Of a stretch of 7,720 bases of DNA, positions 1 to 5,805 are shown one piece after another. The DNA lies in assembly GCA_002429315.1 (NCBI GenBank), contig DIZC01000055.1, forward strand, positions 10,775 through 18,494. Reading direction: 5' to 3'. Position numbers and translations under genes: made by a program. The stretch comes from Alphaproteobacteria bacterium UBA6038 (GTDB lineage Bacteria; Pseudomonadota; Alphaproteobacteria; Micropepsales; Micropepsaceae). Below the pieces are notes generated by a model. That model made no database searches, was not told where the DNA came from, and was given only the letters and a program-made list of their open reading frames with translations. Every line of letters starts with the position of its first letter. The stretch's first letter is position 1.

Positions 1-72
1 GGGCTTGTCCCGGCCACCCATGAACACCTTTCCCGATCGTGTTTATGGATGGCCGCCACACGGGCGGCCATG
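1..72. repeat. Intergenic palindromic repeat upstream of aprB
   Basis: Two hairpins lie side by side. In the first, 12-27 pairs with 39-54: 14 of 16 positions match as an inverted repeat, one mismatch being G-U tolerant, with an 11-nt loop. In the second, GGCCGCC (51-57) pairs perfectly with GGCGGCC (63-69) around a 5-nt loop. The leading 'gggcttgtcccggcc' resembles the start of short palindromic repeats that I recall as abundant between genes in Alphaproteobacteria; that family link is from memory. The left end may be cut by the window edge. The repeat fills most of the space before aprB, so any aprB promoter lies either upstream of the window or within this short stretch. A role as a terminator for a gene to the left is possible, but no T-run follows. 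Confidence 0.55.
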
Positions 73-102
73 ACGAGCGGGTGATGGAAGGATCAACATA
101 AC

Positions 103-564
103 ATGCCGACGTTCGTGTATATGACGGCTTGCGACGGCTGCGGGCACTGTGTCGACATCTGCCCCTCCGACATCATGCACATCGATACGACCTACCGCCG
201 CGCCTACAACATCGAGCCGAACTTCTGCTGGGAGTGCTATTCCTGCGTGAAGGCCTGCCCGCAGAACGCCATCGACGTGCGCGGCTATGCCGATTTCGCG
301 CCGCTGGGCCACAGCGTGCGGGTGCTGCGCGAAGAGAAGAAAGGCACGATCTCGTGGCGCATCAAATTCCGCGACGGACGCGAGAAGGATTTCGTTTCAC
401 CCATTCGCACCACGCCTTGGGGTTCGATCAAACCACCGTCTGAATACGCACCGCCGAGCAAAGAAGCATTTGCGGCGCAGGAACTGGCGCACGAGCCGGA
501 GTCGCTGAATGTCCCAAAGCTGCCGGCGATCGCGCCCGACAGACTGAAACAGGGCGTGCTCTGA
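103..564 (+). CDS. aprB: Adenylylsulfate (APS) reductase beta subunit, two-[4Fe-4S] electron-transfer protein
   Basis: This is the small iron-sulfur subunit of cytoplasmic dissimilatory APS reductase. It passes electrons between the FAD of AprA and a membrane or soluble partner during APS/sulfite interconversion. The 153-residue protein has a ferredoxin-like N-terminal half with two cluster motifs. The first is C10-x2-C13-x2-C16-x3-C20-P, and the second is C42-x2-C45-x2-C48-x3-C52-P (context CWECYSCVKACPQNAI). A family-typical beta-sheet segment follows (IKFRDGREKDFVSPIRTTPWGS, about residues 87-108), then a proline-rich C-terminal tail that in this family wraps around AprA. The length is normal. 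The ATG at 103 is preceded by a good Shine-Dalgarno, GGAAGGA (86-92), 10 nt upstream. The stop overlaps the aprA start by one base, so the two are an operon and probably translationally coupled. The oxidative direction is inferred from the likely taxonomy. The first motif lacks the insertion I recall from sulfate-reducer AprB. Confidence 0.96.
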   Translation: MPTFVYMTACDGCGHCVDICPSDIMHIDTTYRRAYNIEPNFCWECYSCVKACPQNAIDVRGYADFAPLGHSVRVLREEKKGTISWRIKFRDGREKDFVSPIRTTPWGSIKPPSEYAPPSKEAFAAQELAHEPESLNVPKLPAIAPDRLKQGVL

Positions 565-2405
565 TGGCGTTGTTCTCACGCCACAAAACAATTCACGTCG
601 ACTCGGACATTCTCATTATCGGCGGCGGCATGGCGGGCTGCGGCGCCACCTACGAATCGCGCTACTGGGGCCGCGATTTGAAGATCGTCTGCGTCGAGAA
701 AGCCAACATCGAGCGCAGCGGCGCGGTGGCGCAAGGTCTCTACGCCATCAACTGCTACATGGGCATGCAATGGGGCGAGAACCAGCCCGAAGATCACGTG
801 CGCTACGCGCGCAACGATCTCATGGGCCTGGTACGCGAGGATCTGGGCTACGACATCGCCCGCCACGTCGATTCCACGGTGCACAAGTTCGAGGAATGGG
901 GCCTGCCGATCATGCGCGATCCCGCCACCGGGCGGTATCAGCGCGAAGGCAAGTGGCAGATCATGATCCACGGCGAGAGCTACAAGCCCATCGTCGCGGA
1001 AGCGGCGCGCAAGGCCGCCACGCACATCTACAACCGCATCATGGTCACGCATCTGTTGATGGATGCTGGCAAATCCAACCGGGTGGCGGGCGCGGTGGGC
1101 TTCAATGTGCGCACCGGCGATTATTACGTGTTCCGCGCCAAGGCGGTGATCGTGTGCGCCGGCGGCGCCTCGCACATCTTCAAGCCGCGCGCGGTGGGCG
1201 AAGGCATGGGCCGCACCTGGTATGCGCCGTGGAGCAGCGCCTCAGCCTACGCGCTGCCGATTCTCGCCGGCGCCAAGATGATGCAGATGGAAAACCGCAT
1301 CGTGCTCACCCGCTTCAAGGACGGCTACGGTCCTGTCGGCGCGTACTTCCTGCACCTCAAGACCTATACGCAGAACGCGTACGGCGAAGAATATGAGACG
1401 CGCTGGTTCGACAAGCTGCGCGAAACTATCGGCGATTATGTGGACCATCATCCGGTGCCCACTTGCCTGCGCAATCACGCCTTTCTGGAGGAGACAAAGG
1501 CAGGCCGCGGGCCGATCCGCATGGTGACGAAAGAAGCCTTCCAGGATCCGCACAAGGAAACGGTCGGCTGGGAAAACTTCCTCGGCATGACGATCGGGCA
1601 GGCGGTGGTGTGGGCGTCGCAGAACATCGACCCCAAGCACACCAATCCGGAGCTCACCACGTCGGAGCCTTACGTGATGGGCTCACATGCGACGTGTTCC
1701 GGCGCCTGGGCGAGCGGGCCATCGGACTACGCCCCCACCGAATACCAATGGGGCTACAACCGCATGATGACGGTGGACGGCCTGTTCGGCGCCGGCGACA
1801 CCATCGGCGGCACGGCGCACAAATTCTCGTCCGGCTCATTCACCGAGGGCCGCATCGCGGCGAAGGCCGCGGTGAATTACGTGCTCGATCTGCGCGACCA
1901 GCCGCAGGTCAGCGAAACCGAATGCGATGCGCTGAAGAAAACCGTGTTCCGGCCGATGGAGCATTATGCGGTCTACCGCAACGAAATCGTCGCCGGCACC
2001 GTCTCGCCCAGCTTTTTGCTGCCGATCCACGGGCTGCAGAGGCTGGAGAAGCTGATGGACGAATATGTCGGCGGCATCGGCGCCAACTACACCACCAACG
2101 AGCCGCTGCTCGTGCGCGGCCTCGAACTCTTGCAGATGCTGAAGGAAGATTTGGCGCAAATCGGCGCGGAGGATCTGCACCAGCTGCAGCGCGCGTGGGA
2201 ATTGCGGCATCGCGTGCTGGCCTCGGAGGCCGTCACGCGCCACACGCTCTACCGCACCGAGACCCGCTGGCCCGGCTACTACTACCGCGCCGATCATCCA
2301 AACCTCGACGACGCCGACTGGCACTGTTTCACGCTGTCCCGCTACGACCGCAAAACCGGCGCGTGGCAGCTCGAAAAGGCGCCCGTCTATCACATCGTCG
2401 ACTGA
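564..2405 (+). CDS. aprA: Adenylylsulfate (APS) reductase alpha subunit, FAD-binding catalytic subunit
   Basis: This catalytic flavoprotein subunit (EC 1.8.99.2) interconverts APS with sulfite plus AMP at FAD. The 613-residue length suits the family. The N-terminus carries the Rossmann FAD motif DILIIGGGMAGCGA (residues 15-28), followed by E46 for the ribose. The family block RSGAVAQGLYAIN follows at 51-63. The segment QMENRIVLTRFKDGYGPVGA (241-260) and MGSHATCSGAW (372-382) are AprA hallmarks. By analogy with the archaeal structure, the catalytic Arg/His pair should be Arg244 or Arg250 and His375; this assignment is inferred. GLFGAGDTIGGTAHKFSSGS (407-426) is the second FAD-binding region, and the C-terminal WPGYYYRADHP (569-579) is also typical. 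The ATG overlaps the aprB stop (TGATG, 562-566) with only a weak Shine-Dalgarno, so coupled translation is likely. The gene is intact. It ends 38 bp from the end of a convergent permease gene, and I see no strong terminator in that gap. Confidence 0.97.
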   Translation: MALFSRHKTIHVDSDILIIGGGMAGCGATYESRYWGRDLKIVCVEKANIERSGAVAQGLYAINCYMGMQWGENQPEDHVRYARNDLMGLVREDLGYDIARHVDSTVHKFEEWGLPIMRDPATGRYQREGKWQIMIHGESYKPIVAEAARKAATHIYNRIMVTHLLMDAGKSNRVAGAVGFNVRTGDYYVFRAKAVIVCAGGASHIFKPRAVGEGMGRTWYAPWSSASAYALPILAGAKMMQMENRIVLTRFKDGYGPVGAYFLHLKTYTQNAYGEEYETRWFDKLRETIGDYVDHHPVPTCLRNHAFLEETKAGRGPIRMVTKEAFQDPHKETVGWENFLGMTIGQAVVWASQNIDPKHTNPELTTSEPYVMGSHATCSGAWASGPSDYAPTEYQWGYNRMMTVDGLFGAGDTIGGTAHKFSSGSFTEGRIAAKAAVNYVLDLRDQPQVSETECDALKKTVFRPMEHYAVYRNEIVAGTVSPSFLLPIHGLQRLEKLMDEYVGGIGANYTTNEPLLVRGLELLQMLKEDLAQIGAEDLHQLQRAWELRHRVLASEAVTRHTLYRTETRWPGYYYRADHPNLDDADWHCFTLSRYDRKTGAWQLEKAPVYHIVD

Positions 2406-2443
2406 ACACGCGCGGACGCCTCGATAGCGAATCGGGCCTCGCA

Positions 2444-3646
2444 CTACTCGTGCCGGAGCGCCTCGATGGGGTCGAGGCGGGCGGCGCGGCGGGCGGGGAA
2501 GTAACCGAAGGCCACGCCGACGCCGGCGGAGAAGGCAACGGCCAGCGCCACGATCTCCGGCCGCAGCACGAACGGCAGTTTCAAAGCGGAAGCGGCCGCG
2601 GCCGATCCGGCCAAGCCGACGAGGATGCCGAGAATGCCGCCCAGGGCGCTCATCACCACCGCCTCGATGAGGAACTGCAGCAGCACGTCGCGCTCCCGCG
2701 CCCCGATGGCGAGGCGAATGCCGATCTCGCGCGTGCGCTCCGTCACGCTCACCAGCATGATGTTCATGATGCCGATCCCGCCCACCAGGAGGCTCACCGC
2801 CGCCACCGCGGAGAGGAAGGCGGTCAAGATCCCCGTGGTGGTTTCCACCATGCGGGTGACTTCCTGCATGTCGCTCACCTGGAAATCGTCGGCGGCAGCT
2901 GCCGCCACGTGGCGGCGCTCGCGCAGCAGGCGCTCGACGTCGGCCTTCACCCGCGCGGTTTCGGACGCGCGCGCCACGCTCATCCAGATCATGTTGACGT
3001 CGGTGTTGCCGGCGAGGCGCCGCTGCACGGTTTTCAGCGGCATCACCAGCAGATCGTCCTGATCCTGGCCGAAGGTCGATTGGCCCTTTGCGCTCAACAC
3101 GCCCACCACGTCGCAGGAAATCTTGTCGACGCGGATGCGGCTGCCCACCGGGTCCTGCGTGCCGAACAGCTCGTGGCGCACGGTTTCGCCCAGCACGCAC
3201 ACCGATTTGCCGGTGCGGTCTTCCGCCAGGCTGAAGGCGCGGCCCACCGCGATCGGCCAGTCGCGGGCGGTGAAGAAATCGTCGGTGGTGCCGGTCACCT
3301 GCGTGGTGCGGTTGCGATTGCCGGCCACCGCCACGGTGGAACGCGACACCGCGGGCGCCACCGCGGAAAGCCCCGCCACGTCGCGGTGGATGGCGACGGC
3401 ATCGTCCAGCTGGAAATTGGGAGCGGCCACCAAGGTCCCGGGGCGGCGCTGGCCCGGCACGGCGATCAGCAAATTGCGGCCCATGGAGGCGATGTCGGCG
3501 GTGACGCGCTTGGTAGCGCCGGAGCCCAAGGTCACCATGGCGATCACCGCGCCCACCCCGATGACGATGCCCAGCGTGGTGAGCCCCGCGCGCAGCAGAT
3601 TGCTGCGGATCTCGCGCAAGGCCAACAGGAAGGCGTTGGCGATCAT
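2444..3646 (-). CDS. MacB/FtsX-type ABC transporter permease
   Basis: This inner-membrane permease of the MacB mechanotransmission family has 400 residues. The N-terminal stretch (LRAGLTTLGIVIGVGAVIAM, about 18-37) is the first membrane helix. A large periplasmic MacB_PCD-like domain follows (about 45-265). The C-terminal FtsX domain has three helices at roughly 272-297, 325-352 and 362-382. The signature GGIGIMNIMLVSVTERTREI (289-308) and the C-terminal ARRAARLDPIEALRHE (385-400) are diagnostic. The protein has no ATPase domain, so it must pair with the separate ATPase encoded just upstream (3822-4586); together they correspond to one fused E. coli MacB half. An in-frame TAG lies two codons before the ATG, so translation cannot start earlier. 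The Shine-Dalgarno is poor (GGGTGA, about 10 nt upstream). The 175-bp gap to the ATPase gene is filled with hairpin repeats. The substrate is unknown: peptide, lipid, siderophore and drug export are all possible. Confidence 0.93.
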   Translation of the reverse strand: MIANAFLLALREIRSNLLRAGLTTLGIVIGVGAVIAMVTLGSGATKRVTADIASMGRNLLIAVPGQRRPGTLVAAPNFQLDDAVAIHRDVAGLSAVAPAVSRSTVAVAGNRNRTTQVTGTTDDFFTARDWPIAVGRAFSLAEDRTGKSVCVLGETVRHELFGTQDPVGSRIRVDKISCDVVGVLSAKGQSTFGQDQDDLLVMPLKTVQRRLAGNTDVNMIWMSVARASETARVKADVERLLRERRHVAAAAADDFQVSDMQEVTRMVETTTGILTAFLSAVAAVSLLVGGIGIMNIMLVSVTERTREIGIRLAIGARERDVLLQFLIEAVVMSALGGILGILVGLAGSAAAASALKLPFVLRPEIVALAVAFSAGVGVAFGYFPARRAARLDPIEALRHE

Positions 3647-3679
3647 GCGCTAGCTGTCACCCGTGAAGCGAGGGACTGC

Positions 3680-3811
3680 ATCCTCCCCCGCTTGCGGGGG
3701 AGGTGCCGAATGCGAGCGAAGCGAGCATGAGGCGGAAGGGGGACATTTCCCCCTACCGTCTCGCACTCGCTGTGCTCATGCGAGCCACCTCCCCCGTAAA
3801 CGGGGGAGGAT
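3680..3811. repeat. 132-bp palindromic element with 26-bp terminal inverted repeats (MITE/REP-like)
   Basis: The left end (3680-3705) and the reverse complement of the right end (3786-3811) agree at 24 of 26 positions. Each end is also a hairpin: CCTCCCCCGC/GCGGGGGAGG at 3682-3691/3694-3703, and CCTCCCCCGT/ACGGGGGAGG at 3788-3797/3800-3809. The two differences between the ends form a compensatory pair (C-G in one stem, U-A in the other). The interior holds further hairpins: AGGGGGA/TCCCCCT (3737-3743/3748-3754) and CTCGCA/TGCGAG (3760-3765/3779-3784). No open reading frame in it looks real. It resembles a small non-autonomous palindromic element sitting between two genes of one operon. I cannot define a target-site duplication with confidence. 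Confidence 0.75.
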
Positions 3812-3821
3812 AATCTGGCCA

Positions 3822-4586
3822 TCATGACCCCTCCCCCGAATTTGCTTCGCTGCGCTCCGCAAATTTCGACCCTCCCTCAAGGGGAGGGTTGATACGAACC
3901 ATTCCGGTATCCGAAGCGATGCGACCGTCGATGAAGCGCACCTGCCGTTTGGCATATTTCGCGATGTCCTCCTCGTGCGTGACGAGCACGATGGTCAGCC
4001 CGCGCGTTTCGTTGAGCGATTTGAGCAGCGCCATGATGTCGTGGCTCTTGGCGGTGTCGAGATTGCCGGTGGGCTCGTCGGCGAACATCACCAATGGATC
4101 GGTGACGAGGGCGCGCGCGATGGCGACGCGCTGCTGCTGTCCGCCGGACAGCTCGGCGGCCGTGTGCCCCCCGCGATCGGCAAGGCCGACCTGTTCCAGC
4201 GCGTGTCGGGCTTTGGCGCGGCGTTCGGCTTTCGCCACGCCCCGATAAACCAGCGGCAGCTCGAGATTCTCCGCGGCCGTGGTGCGCTTGAGCAGATTGT
4301 ATCCCTGAAACACGAAGCCGATGTAGTAGCGGCGCAAGAGCGCGCGCTGGTCGCGGCTGAGCGCGCCGACATCGGCGCCGCGGAAGAAATAGGTGCCGCT
4401 GGTGGGCGTATCCAGGCAGCCCAGGATGTTCATGGCGGTGGACTTGCCGGAGCCCGAGGGCCCCATCACCGCGACGAACTCGCCGTCGGCGATTTCCAGG
4501 TCGATGCCGGCCAGCGCCGCAACCGCCGCTTCGCCCGTGCCGTAGATCTTCGTCACGTTGCGCAGCTGGATGAGCGGAGCGGTCAT
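3822..4586 (-). CDS. ABC transporter ATP-binding protein, LolD/MacB type, with repeat-derived C-terminal tail
   Basis: This cytoplasmic ATPase drives the MacB-like permease encoded downstream. All ABC motifs are present in the 254 residues: Walker A GPSGSGKST (42-50), Q-loop Q94 in FVFQGYNLL, signature ELSGGQQQRVAIARAL (145-160), Walker B LVMFADE (165-171) with D-loop NLD, and H-loop H204 in LVTHE. The sequence is closest in style to MacB/LolD/FtsE ATPases (MNILGCLDTPTSG at 52-64). The core ends near residue 229. The last ~23 residues, INPPLEGGSKFAERSEANSG plus EGS, are read from a palindromic repeat and look like an acquired tail with no catalytic role. The ATG overlaps the adaptor stop in the ATGA arrangement (4583-4586), so the two genes are coupled. 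The annotated stop is certain as sequence, but the ancestral end was probably just before 3893. Confidence 0.95.
   Translation of the reverse strand: MTAPLIQLRNVTKIYGTGEAAVAALAGIDLEIADGEFVAVMGPSGSGKSTAMNILGCLDTPTSGTYFFRGADVGALSRDQRALLRRYYIGFVFQGYNLLKRTTAAENLELPLVYRGVAKAERRAKARHALEQVGLADRGGHTAAELSGGQQQRVAIARALVTDPLVMFADEPTGNLDTAKSHDIMALLKSLNETRGLTIVLVTHEEDIAKYAKRQVRFIDGRIASDTGMVRINPPLEGGSKFAERSEANSGEGS
3828..3891. repeat. Second hairpin-rich repeat, partly translated as the ATPase C-terminus
   Basis: An inner palindrome pairs AATTTGC (3839-3845) with GCAAATT (3859-3865) around the loop region 'ttcgctgcgctcc'. At the right end, CCCTCCC (3870-3876) pairs with GGGAGGG (3882-3888) around a 5-nt loop. 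Read on the minus strand, this unit encodes residues ~233-253 of the upstream ATPase. I recall this peptide pattern (PPLEGGSKFAERSEA) as a frequent by-product of alphaproteobacterial intergenic repeats. Its GC-rich arms resemble those of the neighbouring 132-bp element, but its core is different, so it is listed separately. Confidence 0.65.
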
Positions 4587-5758
4587 TCCTTGCCTTGCGG
4601 CGTCTTGATGTCGGTGACCACCTCATCGCCGGCCGCGAGATCGCCTTTCACGACCTGCGTGACATGGCCATCGGTTGCGCCGAGCATGAGATCGTGCGGC
4701 TTGAGGCGGCCGCTCTCCACCGTCCATACCCGGCCTTGCCCGGCGGCGTTCGGCACCGGCGGCGCATTGGTGCTGCCAGCCGGCGGTACGAAGCGCAGCG
4801 CAGGGTTCGGCACCAGCAGCGCGGAGGCGAGGCGCGAGGCGGTGATCTGCGCCGTCGCCGTCATGCCCGGCTTCAACAAGCCGTTGGGATTGGAGACCAG
4901 CAACACGCCCTGATAGGTGACGACGCCCTGCACGGTTTTGGGCGCACTGTGAATGGAAATCAGGGTCGCCTCGAATTGCCGCCCCGGATAGGCATCCACC
5001 GTGAACGTTGCCTTCTGGCCTGCATGCACCTGGCCGACATCGGCTTCGTCGATGTCGACGTCCAGCTCCATCTGCGACAGGTCGCTCGCCAGCGTGAACA
5101 GCACCGGCGTCGTCATCGCAGCCACCACCGTCTGTCCCTGCGACACCTTGCGGTCGAGCACCACGCCATCGATGGGCGAATAGATGGTGGCTTTCGACAG
5201 CAGCGTCTCGTTCGCCCGCACCTGGGCGGCTGCCAGATTCACATTGGCACGGGCGCGCAACAGATCGGCGCGCGCATTGTCGAGATCCTGCTTGGAGGCG
5301 GCGTTGCTTTTGGCGAGCGCCACCGTGCGCGGATAGTTCTGCGACATCTGGGTCAAGGTGGCTTGCGCCTGCGCCAGCGCGGCCCGGGTTTGCGCCAGCT
5401 GCGCCTCGATCTGTTCGGTGTTCAGTCGGGCGAGCTTCTGCCCCTTCTTCACATGATCGTTGTAATCGGCATAGAGCTGCTCGATGCGCCCGGAAATTTC
5501 CGCGCCGACATCGACCTGATCGCGCGGCGCCAGCGTGCCGGTGGCGCTGACCGTCACCGCCAGCGGCCCACGCGTGACCGCTTGCGTGACGTAATCCGTG
5601 GCCGCCCCGCGGCGGAGAAACACCAATGCAAGGATAATCAGCGCGACAACGCCGAGCCCGATCAGAATCCAGCTGCGGCGTGACAGGCCACCCGCGCGGT
5701 CGCCCATCCCGAGCCGCTGCGCGAGATCGGCATCTGCGGATTTCGGAAGGTCGTTCAC
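4583..5758 (-). CDS. Periplasmic adaptor (membrane fusion) protein, HlyD/MacA family
   Basis: This adaptor links an inner-membrane ABC exporter to an outer-membrane TolC-like channel. It has 391 residues from the GTG start. A short cytoplasmic N-terminus precedes one membrane anchor (WILIGLGVVALIILALVFL, about 30-48). The first half of the biotinyl-lipoyl domain (about 82-114, with DHVKKGQKLARL) leads into an alanine/glutamine-rich coiled-coil hairpin (about 115-184). The lipoyl domain is then completed by ATIYSPIDGVVLDRKVSQGQ (190-209). Beta-barrel and membrane-proximal domains follow (about 228-385; NGLLKPGMTATAQI is typical). The in-frame TTG three bases earlier (5759-5761) is only 2 nt from the GGAG Shine-Dalgarno, while the GTG is 5 nt away, so I prefer the GTG. 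It is the first gene of the adaptor-ATPase-permease set and overlaps the ATPase gene by 4 bp. No outer-membrane channel gene is in the window. Confidence 0.93.
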   Translation of the reverse strand: MNDLPKSADADLAQRLGMGDRAGGLSRRSWILIGLGVVALIILALVFLRRGAATDYVTQAVTRGPLAVTVSATGTLAPRDQVDVGAEISGRIEQLYADYNDHVKKGQKLARLNTEQIEAQLAQTRAALAQAQATLTQMSQNYPRTVALAKSNAASKQDLDNARADLLRARANVNLAAAQVRANETLLSKATIYSPIDGVVLDRKVSQGQTVVAAMTTPVLFTLASDLSQMELDVDIDEADVGQVHAGQKATFTVDAYPGRQFEATLISIHSAPKTVQGVVTYQGVLLVSNPNGLLKPGMTATAQITASRLASALLVPNPALRFVPPAGSTNAPPVPNAAGQGRVWTVESGRLKPHDLMLGATDGHVTQVVKGDLAAGDEVVTDIKTPQGKE

Positions 5759-5763
5759 CAAAG

Positions 5764-5767
5764 CTCC
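5764..5767 (-). promoter_or_regulatory. Shine-Dalgarno that decides the adaptor start
   Basis: On the minus strand the order is GGAG, CTTTG, GTG. The 5-nt spacing to the GTG at 5756-5758 is workable, whereas the overlapping TTG at 5759-5761 would be only 2 nt away. This favours the GTG as the start of the adaptor gene. Confidence 0.6.
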
Positions 5768-5805
5768 AGCCTGACCAATCTACCTCTGTGCGCCGCCGCG
5801 ATCCG

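Noticed and set aside
2406..2443. Possible bidirectional terminator between the convergent aprA and permease genes
   Set aside because: I could find no strong stem followed by a T-run on either strand in this 38-bp gap, so no terminator is called.
1836..3200. A 454-codon minus-strand open frame spanning the aprA/permease junction
   Set aside because: It crosses two well-supported genes in the wrong frame and is rich in Arg/Gly/Ala with no motif; a shadow of GC-rich codons.
3682..3703. GC-rich hairpin that looks like an intrinsic terminator after the ATPase gene
   Set aside because: There is no T-tract, and its near-copy in inverse orientation at 3788-3809 shows it is an end of a repeat element; the permease downstream also needs readthrough.
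1463..3730. A 755-codon open frame on the + strand running from inside aprA through the permease region
   Set aside because: It is out of frame with aprA and antisense to the permease gene, is extremely rich in Arg/His/Ala/Gly, and has no recognisable motif. It is a high-GC shadow frame.
3643..3825. A 60-codon minus-strand open frame between the ATPase and permease genes
   Set aside because: It lies almost wholly inside the palindromic element, and its peptide reflects the repeat (PPHARFARIRHLPRKRG style). It has no Shine-Dalgarno or homology-like feature.
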